From Verrucomicrobiales bacterium (lineage in GTDB: Bacteria; Verrucomicrobiota; Verrucomicrobiia; Limisphaerales; UBA1100), in NCBI GenBank assembly GCA_011523245.1, contig WTHG01000171.1:1-5668 (forward strand): a stretch of 5,668 nucleotides of DNA. Direction: 5' to 3'. Position numbers and translations under genes: made by a program. Shown here in pieces: positions 1 to 4,620 of the stretch. The notes beneath the pieces are model-generated. The model had not been told where the DNA came from, did no database searches, and was given only the letters and a program-made list of their open reading frames with translations. The first letter of the stretch is position 1. Each line of letters opens with the position of its first letter.

Positions 1-1121
1 CCAGCAAGCCGTATCAGGATCAGAGTGTGAACCTCGCCAACTTCTACGGCATGGTCGCCAACATCGACGACAATGTCGGCGCCATGCGGCAGTTCCTCAA
101 AAAAGAAGGGCTGGCCGACAACACTATTTTCATTTTCACCACGGACAACGGCACCTCCGCCGGCGCGCGCGTGCACAATAACGGGATGCGCGGCCAAAAA
201 GGCAGCGAGTACGACGGCGGCCATCGCGTGCCGTTCTTTATCCATTGGCCTAAAGGCGGTCTCACCGGCGGGCGCGATGTGGACACCATCACCTCGTACG
301 TCGACGTGGTGCCGACTCTTATCAATTACTGTCAGGTACCTTCACCCAAGGGAGTGAAATTTGATGGCGTGAATATCCGGCCGCTGGTTGAGGGCAAGAC
401 GAAGAACTGGCCTGACCGCATTCTGGTGACCGACAGCCAGCGCGTTCGCGACCCCATCAAGTGGCGCAAGAGCGCGGTGATGACCGACCAATGGCGCCTT
501 GTTAACGGCAAGGAGCTGTATGACATCAACGCCGATCCTGGCCAAAAGCAAAACATCGCCGCCACCAATCCCAAGGTGGTCGCGCGCCTCACCAAATTTT
601 ATGATGCGTGGTGGGAAGAAATCGTCCCGACCTTTGGTCAGCCCACCGCCATTTATCTCGGAGCGAATGCGCCCCTTGCCAACCCCGTGACACTTACCTG
701 TCATGATTGGATTGCGGATGGTAGTACGCCATGGAATCAGCGCCACATTCGGAATGCCGAGAAACGCCCGAGCAACACCGGCTTCTGGGCCGTGGATGTG
801 AAGCGGGCAGGGGAGTACACCGTGGAACTGCGTCGTTGGCCCAAGGAAGCTGATGCCGCCATCACCGACTCTATGAAAGCGGGCGCCGATGTGCCGGGCG
901 TCACTCCGTTCCGCGCTGTGGACGGCAAACCCTTCGCCGCCGCTAAGGCCCACCTCAAGTTGGGCGGTCAGGAACTTACCCTGCCGGTGAAGCCCAACGC
1001 CAAAAGCGTCACCTTCAAGCTCAAGCTCAAGCCCGGTCGCGACGAGTTATGGGCCAAGTTCACCGACGCCGAAGGCACCCCCATGGGCGCGTTTTATGCG
1101 TATGTCACTAAGCTCGAGTGA
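1..1121 (+). CDS. Sulfatase (arylsulfatase-type, alkaline phosphatase superfamily), 3' part only
   Basis: The reading frame is open from base 3, before the first possible GTG at 27, and upstream residues (SKPYQDQS) run into a typical sulfatase segment, so the gene starts outside the window. Counting from codon 27: 'NFYGMVANIDDNVG' (5-18) and 'FTTDNG' (37-42), whose Asp40 and Asn41 match the calcium-binding pair of the sulfatase family. 'GQKGSEYDGGHRVP' (56-69) contains the conserved active-site Lys58. 'ELYDINADPGQKQNIA' (163-178) is the usual end of the sulfatase fold. The Cys/Ser-x-Pro-Ser-Arg motif that becomes formylglycine is missing because it lies upstream. Residues about 205-364 form an additional beta-rich C-terminal domain ending 'AFYAYVTKLE'. 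The family hydrolyses sulfate esters, often on polysaccharides, and is usually exported; substrate and location cannot be read here. GC content is near 60%, higher than the next two genes. Confidence 0.93.
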   Translation, partial: SKPYQDQSVNLANFYGMVANIDDNVGAMRQFLKKEGLADNTIFIFTTDNGTSAGARVHNNGMRGQKGSEYDGGHRVPFFIHWPKGGLTGGRDVDTITSYVDVVPTLINYCQVPSPKGVKFDGVNIRPLVEGKTKNWPDRILVTDSQRVRDPIKWRKSAVMTDQWRLVNGKELYDINADPGQKQNIAATNPKVVARLTKFYDAWWEEIVPTFGQPTAIYLGANAPLANPVTLTCHDWIADGSTPWNQRHIRNAEKRPSNTGFWAVDVKRAGEYTVELRRWPKEADAAITDSMKAGADVPGVTPFRAVDGKPFAAAKAHLKLGGQELTLPVKPNAKSVTFKLKLKPGRDELWAKFTDAEGTPMGAFYAYVTKLE

Positions 1122-1155
1122 CTTTACCCACGAATACCGTTCTTAAGAGCGCAAT

Positions 1156-1192
1156 TAATATCTCCCCCGAACAATAATCGGATGAGATATTA
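1156..1192. repeat. Inverted repeat / hairpin between sulfatase and DKNYY gene
   Basis: TAATATCTC (1156-1164) and GAGATATTA (1184-1192) are perfect 9-bp arms. Inside them CCGA (1167-1170) pairs with TCGG (1178-1181) across a symmetrical 2x2 internal loop, leaving a 7-base loop. It starts 34 bases after the sulfatase stop and ends 24 bases before the next ATG. No T-run follows, so it is not a classic intrinsic terminator. It could stabilise the sulfatase mRNA 3' end or act in the leader of the next gene. Confidence 0.5.
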
Positions 1193-1216
1193 CAGCCTCA
1201 CCTTGAGCATTTTTCA

Positions 1217-1876
1217 ATGATACCCTTAAAATTATTCTCACCGATTTTCCTATTAATTGCTCTGACAAGTAACGGGTGCCTCATTGATCAGTCATTTGAT
1301 ATTCCAAAAAATCATGAAGAACTAGGATACTACTATAGTCGTGACAAAGAATTTATTTACTACAGAGGAAAAAGAATCGATTCTACTATACCTCATGACA
1401 TTGACTTTCTAAGGAAACACCTTGATCGAAATCTAACAATCCCAACGGATGTTGACAGTGTTAGTTTCACGCCATTAAGTGATCAATATAGTAGGGACAA
1501 AAATAAAGTATACTACAAATGGATAAGAGGCGGGAAACAGTTCTGGGTCGTAGAAATTGATGGAGCCGATTCCGAAAGTTTTGAAGTTCTTGGCTTCTCC
1601 CTAGCAAAGGATAAAAATCATGTTTGGCAAAGGGACTCAAAGGTAAAAGAAGCTGATCCTCTTACAACCGAAGTCTTTACTAGTCGAGTTTGGAAAGATG
1701 CAAAGAATGTGTGGTTCTCTGGTCGTATTATTAAAGCTGCTGATCCAGAAACTTTTGAGCCAATCGGAGACGGGTATCATTACCGTGATTCCAACAATGT
1801 GTATTGGATATTTAATATAGTTAAAGTGGTGGAAAACGCTGATCCCAAAAAATTTACACCTCCCCAAAGAAAATGA
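1217..1876 (+). CDS. DKNYY-repeat family predicted lipoprotein
   Basis: This 219-residue protein has a hydrophobic N-terminus (5-17) followed by 'TSNGC' with Cys21. That is a plausible but weak lipobox, so a membrane-anchored lipoprotein is likely. The rest is built from degenerate modules typical of the DKNYY family: 'YYSRDKEFIYYRGKRI' (39-54), 'YSRDKNKVYYKW' (91-102), 'LAKDKNHVWQRD' (129-140), 'WKDAKNVWFSGRIIKAADPETF' split as 159-169 and 170-180, and 'HYRDSNNVYW' (188-197). The modules are linked by 'AD-x-x-x-F' turns at 117-122, 146-154, 175-180 and 208-213. The family has no established biochemical function; surface binding or scaffolding is only inference. The ATG is the first in frame near the hydrophobic leader, but no strong Shine-Dalgarno sequence precedes it. 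GC is about 38%, far below the sulfatase, which hints at transfer or relaxed selection. Confidence 0.85.
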   Translation: MIPLKLFSPIFLLIALTSNGCLIDQSFDIPKNHEELGYYYSRDKEFIYYRGKRIDSTIPHDIDFLRKHLDRNLTIPTDVDSVSFTPLSDQYSRDKNKVYYKWIRGGKQFWVVEIDGADSESFEVLGFSLAKDKNHVWQRDSKVKEADPLTTEVFTSRVWKDAKNVWFSGRIIKAADPETFEPIGDGYHYRDSNNVYWIFNIVKVVENADPKKFTPPQRK

Positions 1877-1880
1877 TCAT

Positions 1881-1930
1881 TAAGTTCCTCATAAAAACTG
1901 ATGCGTCGGACGTCTAAATTGAGGAATTTA
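1881..1930. repeat. Inverted repeat between the two lipoprotein genes
   Basis: TAAGTTCCTCA (1881-1891) is complementary to TGAGGAATTTA (1920-1930) with one mismatch, enclosing 28 bases that include the small palindrome GACGTC (1909-1914). It starts four bases after the DKNYY stop and ends 25 bases before the Sel1 ATG. No T-run follows. It may be a weak terminator or mRNA-stabilising hairpin; the right arm also contains GAGGAA, too far from the ATG to be a normal ribosome-binding site. Confidence 0.4.
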
Positions 1931-1955
1931 CCAAAAGCTTAAATAACAAAACGCC

Positions 1956-2429
1956 ATGAATCCAAATATGAAAACGATAATGACGGCTTTGCCGACCATT
2001 TGTACTTGTATGGTATTGCTGGCATGCTCCACGGTAACCAAAGAGAAGTTTTTGGAAACTAAGGCAAAGGCAGAAACGGGAGATACAGTTGCGCAATATA
2101 ACCTTGGGTCGATGTACTGGAGTGGTGAAGGGGTGCTGATAGACCACAAGCAAGCAGTAAATTGGTATCGCAAAGCTGCGGAACAAGGTCACGCAAATGC
2201 GCAATACAACCTTGGAGGGATGTACGAAGTAGGCCATGGGGTACAAGAAGATCTTGTGACTGCTTATGCTTGGGCTAAAATTGCTCAAGTCAACGGGAAT
2301 AAAGGTGCTCCCAAATTCAAATCGCTTCTTAAAAAGGAAATGACTCCCGACCAAATCGTCAAAGGCGAGACACTCTCAAAAGAGATGATCAAAAAAAATC
2401 CAAAGTTGATCAGCAAGCAGCAGAACTGA
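1956..2429 (+). CDS. Sel1-repeat predicted lipoprotein
   Basis: The 157-residue product has a short signal peptide ending in 'LLACS', a good lipobox with Cys24 as the lipid-modified residue. Two Sel1-like repeats follow with an exact 36-residue period: 'AQYNLGSMYWSGEGV' begins at 46 and 'AQYNLGGMYEVGHGV' at 82. Each is an alpha-alpha hairpin with the AxYNLGxMYxxGxGV signature, and the first ends in 'AVNWYRKAAEQGH' (67-79). A Lys-rich tail (about 116-157) has no recognised domain. Sel1 repeats generally mediate protein-protein contacts; the partner is unknown. An in-frame TAA at 1944 rules out a longer N-terminus; Met5 at 1968 is an alternative start. No close Shine-Dalgarno sequence is seen. 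Two repeats is few for the family, so this is probably a small adaptor. GC is about 43%, nearer the DKNYY gene than the flanks. Confidence 0.9.
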   Translation: MNPNMKTIMTALPTICTCMVLLACSTVTKEKFLETKAKAETGDTVAQYNLGSMYWSGEGVLIDHKQAVNWYRKAAEQGHANAQYNLGGMYEVGHGVQEDLVTAYAWAKIAQVNGNKGAPKFKSLLKKEMTPDQIVKGETLSKEMIKKNPKLISKQQN

Positions 2430-2441
2430 AAGCCTTGTTTG

Positions 2442-2461
2442 AACCCATGTGAAAATGGGTT
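2442..2461 (+). terminator. Hairpin after Sel1 gene, possible weak terminator
   Basis: AACCCAT (2442-2448) and ATGGGTT (2455-2461) form a perfect 7-bp stem with loop GTGAAA. It lies 12 bases past the Sel1 stop. Only a short T-rich stretch (TTTAT) overlaps and follows its end, so termination activity is uncertain. It is one of three spacer hairpins here with CCCAT/ATGGG arms. Confidence 0.4.
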
Positions 2462-2506
2462 TATCGTAGGTTCCACGAGGCTGACCTGCTTACAACCGAA
2501 TTACTA
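2453..2506 (+). pseudogene. Possible relic of a DKNYY-type module
   Basis: Bases 2480-2500 match 1652-1672 inside the DKNYY gene at 18 of 21 positions, including an exact 12-mer CTTACAACCGAA, and TTACTA follows both with a 4-base offset. Read in the frame of 2453 the spacer gives 'WVYRRFHEADLLTTEL', close to 'VWQRD...KEADPLTTEV' in the intact protein. It sits after a stop (TGA 2450) and before another (TAG 2522), with no start. A single exact 12-mer is expected about once by chance in a window this size, so only the protein-level agreement makes it notable. Confidence 0.25.
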
Positions 2507-2513
2507 AAACACC

Positions 2514-2573
2514 ATGAATCCTAGTAAGAATGACACTAATTCGTTTTGGGTGGATGACACACAACTAAACTAA
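2514..2573 (+). CDS. 19-codon mini-ORF, start context like the Sel1 gene
   Basis: ATG at 2514 opens a 19-codon frame, MNPSKNDTNSFWVDDTQLN, ending at TAA 2571-2573. The 16 bases 2506-2521 match the start region of the Sel1 gene (1948-1963) at 15 positions, both reading AAAAC-R-CCATGAATCC. The frame is the same as that of the DUF5069 gene downstream, separated only by this TAA and then open. It could be a real small peptide, the 5' stub of a decayed gene, or chance. No homologue is recognised and no Shine-Dalgarno sequence is seen. Confidence 0.25.
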   Translation: MNPSKNDTNSFWVDDTQLN

Positions 2574-2596
2574 AGTAAGCTTAAGCGCGTATGGCG

Positions 2597-2623
2597 CCCA
2601 TGCGGTTTGCAAACCGCAATGGG
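2597..2623. repeat. Near-perfect 27-bp palindrome upstream of DUF5069 gene
   Basis: The centre GCGGTTTGCAAACCGC (2602-2617) is a perfect 16-bp palindrome. It is flanked by CCCAT (2597-2601) and ATGGG (2619-2623), which are also complementary, with a single unpaired A at 2618, giving 13 paired positions per side. No T-run follows, which argues against an intrinsic terminator. The two-fold symmetry suits a dimeric DNA-binding protein (operator), but a structured RNA or a processing site would look the same. Confidence 0.6.
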
Positions 2624-2636
2624 ACAACCTGAAAAT

Positions 2637-2642
2637 TATAAT
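2637..2642 (+). promoter_or_regulatory. Possible -10 element (TATAAT) for DUF5069 gene
   Basis: A perfect TATAAT lies in an AT-rich stretch just downstream of the palindrome, 49 bases before the preferred ATG at 2691. No convincing -35 box lies 15-19 bases upstream, because that position falls in the right arm of the palindrome. If real, a repressor or activator on the palindrome would act directly on this promoter. Confidence 0.25.
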
Positions 2643-2690
2643 ATATCGTTCATCGTAATGACAGAGACGCAAAAAACCTTGAAAACACAT

Positions 2691-3137
2691 ATGCAAGATA
2701 TTGATCTCACAAAACGTCCACCTCGCAGCCCTCGCGTAAGACTCTACGGTTATGTGATTCTTCCTCGGTTACTTGATAAGTGCCGAGCTTCAATTGTTGG
2801 GAAAGCGGGCGAATATCACTACAATGCCCCTCTCGATCAGCGCTTCTTCCAGTTCACTGGAATTGATCCTGATGCTCTCAAAGCTCAGGTCGAAAAAGGC
2901 CTAGGCGATGGGGAGATTGCTCAATGGATCGAAAAGAATTCTCCACAAAAGCGAGAGGAATGGGAGATTCAGCAATGGAGCACATTTCGAGAGAATGCGG
3001 TTCCGGTTGATAACGAGAGCCGCGAGTTCCTGAACGAAATGGCATCGGGAGCGAGAGCTGCGGAGCGAGAAGACATCGGAACTTGGTTCGAGTTCCTAGA
3101 TGTTGATGATTTTGCCTCTTATGGAGGAAAACCCTAA
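2691..3137 (+). CDS. DUF5069 family protein of unknown function
   Basis: The protein is recognised as DUF5069 by 'DLTKRPPRSPRVRL' (5-18), 'GYVILPRLLDKCRA' (20-33), 'GEYHYN' (40-45), 'LDQRFFQFTGID' (48-59) and the end 'EDIGTWFEFLDVDDF' (127-141). There is no signal peptide or membrane segment, so it should be cytoplasmic. The family has no known activity as far as I know. I chose ATG 2691 because the conserved block starts four residues later and the resulting 148 residues suit the family. The frame is open further upstream, with ATG at 2658 and 2619 and TTG at 2607, but the last two fall within the palindrome and the extra residues look unlike the family. No start has a clear Shine-Dalgarno sequence. 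GC is near 50%, between the lipoprotein genes and the sulfatase. It is probably transcribed alone, since large structured spacers lie on both sides. Confidence 0.87.
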   Translation: MQDIDLTKRPPRSPRVRLYGYVILPRLLDKCRASIVGKAGEYHYNAPLDQRFFQFTGIDPDALKAQVEKGLGDGEIAQWIEKNSPQKREEWEIQQWSTFRENAVPVDNESREFLNEMASGARAAEREDIGTWFEFLDVDDFASYGGKP

Positions 3138-3153
3138 CTGAAACAAAAACATT

Positions 3154-3246
3154 TTAACCGCTGTTTGGGTGCTATACGCACGAGCTACTACGCCAGCAAA
3201 GTTAAGTAACCGCCTTGACGTTTAGCACCCATGCGCTCTACATGGG
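3154..3246 (+). promoter_or_regulatory. Overlapping inverted repeats in the spacer before the Gfo/Idh/MocA gene
   Basis: Three pairings can be drawn. (a) TTAAC-c-GCTG (3154-3163) with CAGC-aaa-GTTAA (3194-3205). (b) TGGGTGCTATACG (3166-3178) with CGTTTAGCACCCA (3219-3231), 12 of 13 pairs. (c) CCCATG (3228-3233) with CATGGG (3241-3246), loop CGCTCTA. Pairings b and c share bases 3228-3231 and cannot coexist, and a and b interlock. As RNA this could be a switch-like leader; as DNA, arms of b and c overlap a possible promoter. Confidence 0.4.
3215..3244 (+). promoter_or_regulatory. Possible promoter for the oxidoreductase-propeller operon
   Basis: TTGACG (3215-3220) differs from the -35 consensus by one base. 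At 18-bp spacing there is only a poor -10, TACATG (3239-3244, three matches of six). The box overlaps the right arm of inverted repeat b and all of hairpin c. If used, transcription would begin around 3250 and the hairpins would act as operator DNA and not as RNA. Confidence 0.25.
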
Positions 3247-3280
3247 AAAAATCCAATAGAGGAACCGACAAATTATTAAA

Positions 3281-4597
3281 ATGAAACGCAGAACTTTTCT
3301 TAAGACGGCTAGTACCACTGGCCTTGCCGTAGCTGCTACTCCAAATTTATTACTGGGAACAGCAAAAGAATCGCCCAATGAAAAGCTGAATATGGGCATC
3401 ATCGGCTCCGGAGGCAGAGGTTCGGCGAATCTGCGTGGGGTGTCCTCAGAAAACATTGTGGCGCTTTGTGATGTAAATGTTCAAACCCTAGAGGCAGTCC
3501 ATAAGAAATATCCCAAGGCCAAGAAGTATACGGATTGGCGCAAGATGATGGATGACAAGTCGATTGATGCAGTCACCGTTAGCACTGCTGACCATTGCCA
3601 CGCCCCGGCCAGTGTGGCGGCAATGCGCGCTGGGAAGCATGTTTATTGTGAGAAACCTTTGGCTCACAGTGTTCATGAGGCGCGTGTGATGCGTGAGACC
3701 TTTGCGAAGTCAGGGGTTGCTACCCAAATGGGGACACAAATTCACGCGAACGATAATTATCGGCGGGTGGTTGAATTGGTTCAAAGTGGAGCTATTGGCG
3801 CGGTGCGCGAGGCACATGTATGGTGTAGTCGTACGATTAACCCAATCGGGGCAGCTGAATTGGAACGCCAATCACCACCTGATTGGTTTCGTTGGGATGA
3901 ATGGTTGGGGCCAGCCCCCGATCGCTACTACAATCAGGGTTACTGGAAAGGCGGCAACCTCAATTGGAATCGGCGGTGGGATTTTGGCAATGGCGTTCTG
4001 GGGGATATGGGCAGTCATTTGATTGATTTACCTTGGTGGGCATTGGAACTGCACACTCCACTCACCTGTGAGGCGATAGGGCCTAAGGCGGATCCTCATG
4101 CCTGTCCGCCGTGGATGAAGGTGACTTGGGAGCATGCGGCACGTAGAGGTAAACCTGCATTGGAAGCCCCTGTGAAGGTGGTTTGGTATCACGGAGGACG
4201 GAGTAAACGTGATCGGCCTGAAATTGAGACGGGTGTGGACTTGAGTAAGTGGTTTAATGGAATTCTATTTGTAGGCGATAAGGGAATGCTGTTGGCCGAT
4301 TACGGCAAACGTGTGTTGCTACCCAAAGATAAGTTCGCAGACTTCAAAGCACCCAAGCCATGGATTGCCAAGTCAATTGGTCATCATCAAGAATGGATAC
4401 ACGCAGCCAAAACCGGTGCACCAACCTTATGTAACTTTGAGTACTCAGGAAGTCTTATTGAACATAACCTGCTGGGTTCAGTGGCTTATCGCGTAGGAAA
4501 GAAGTTGCAATGGGATTCAAAGAACCTCAAGGCCACCAACGCTCCTGAAGCCAGTAAGTATATTAGGCGTGAATACCGCAAAGGCTGGTCCATCTAG
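3281..4597 (+). CDS. Gfo/Idh/MocA family oxidoreductase, exported by the Tat pathway
   Basis: The 438-residue protein starts with 'MKRRTFLK', a twin-arginine motif (Arg3-Arg4), followed by a hydrophobic stretch to about residue 27, so it is probably exported folded with its cofactor. The Rossmann fold starts near 38 with the dinucleotide loop 'GSGGRG' (42-47), then 'VALCDVN' (60-66) and the family motif 'EKPLAHS' (124-130). The C-terminal substrate domain contains 'GDMGSHLIDLPWW' (241-253) and 'GHHQEWIHAAKTGAP' (367-381). Length fits the secreted bacterial members. The family carries out NAD(P)-dependent oxidation-reduction on sugars and related compounds; the substrate is not evident. An in-frame TAG at 3257 and the leader position fix the start. 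The nearest Shine-Dalgarno sequence, AGAGGAA (3258-3264), is 16 bases away, unusually far. It is probably cotranscribed with the propeller gene 23 bp downstream. Confidence 0.95.
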   Translation: MKRRTFLKTASTTGLAVAATPNLLLGTAKESPNEKLNMGIIGSGGRGSANLRGVSSENIVALCDVNVQTLEAVHKKYPKAKKYTDWRKMMDDKSIDAVTVSTADHCHAPASVAAMRAGKHVYCEKPLAHSVHEARVMRETFAKSGVATQMGTQIHANDNYRRVVELVQSGAIGAVREAHVWCSRTINPIGAAELERQSPPDWFRWDEWLGPAPDRYYNQGYWKGGNLNWNRRWDFGNGVLGDMGSHLIDLPWWALELHTPLTCEAIGPKADPHACPPWMKVTWEHAARRGKPALEAPVKVVWYHGGRSKRDRPEIETGVDLSKWFNGILFVGDKGMLLADYGKRVLLPKDKFADFKAPKPWIAKSIGHHQEWIHAAKTGAPTLCNFEYSGSLIEHNLLGSVAYRVGKKLQWDSKNLKATNAPEASKYIRREYRKGWSI

Positions 4598-4605
4598 TTT
4601 CAATT

Positions 4606-4610
4606 AAGGA
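4606..4610 (+). promoter_or_regulatory. Ribosome-binding site of the propeller gene
   Basis: AAGGA at 4606-4610 ends ten bases before the ATG at 4621. It supports that start for a frame with no stop in the window, and it lies in a 23-bp gap after the oxidoreductase stop, as expected for an operon. Confidence 0.65.
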
Positions 4611-4620
4611 AAAATATTAA

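Noticed and set aside
27..29. GTG at 27 as the start of the sulfatase gene
   Set aside because: The frame is open to the left edge, the codon lies within a conserved sulfatase segment, and the catalytic cysteine region is absent, so the gene begins upstream.
342..953. 203-codon open frame on the minus strand inside the sulfatase gene
   Set aside because: It is antisense to a clear sulfatase frame in GC-rich DNA and shows no recognisable domain; it is a shadow of codon bias.
1914..2354. 146-codon minus-strand open frame over the Sel1 gene
   Set aside because: The plus strand encodes a lipobox and two Sel1 repeats with a 36-residue period; the antisense frame shows no family motif.
2607..2609. 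TTG start for the DUF5069 gene
   Set aside because: It lies in the centre of the palindrome, adds 28 residues unlike the family, and has no ribosome-binding site; ATG 2691 fits the family start better.
3152..3207. Possible integron attC site (TTTTAAC ... GTTAAGT) after the DUF5069 gene, with small same-strand genes upstream like a cassette array
   Set aside because: GTTAAGT fits the GTTRRRY core, but TTTTAAC fails the first position of RYYYAAC. The other spacers have no matching core sites, and no integrase is present.
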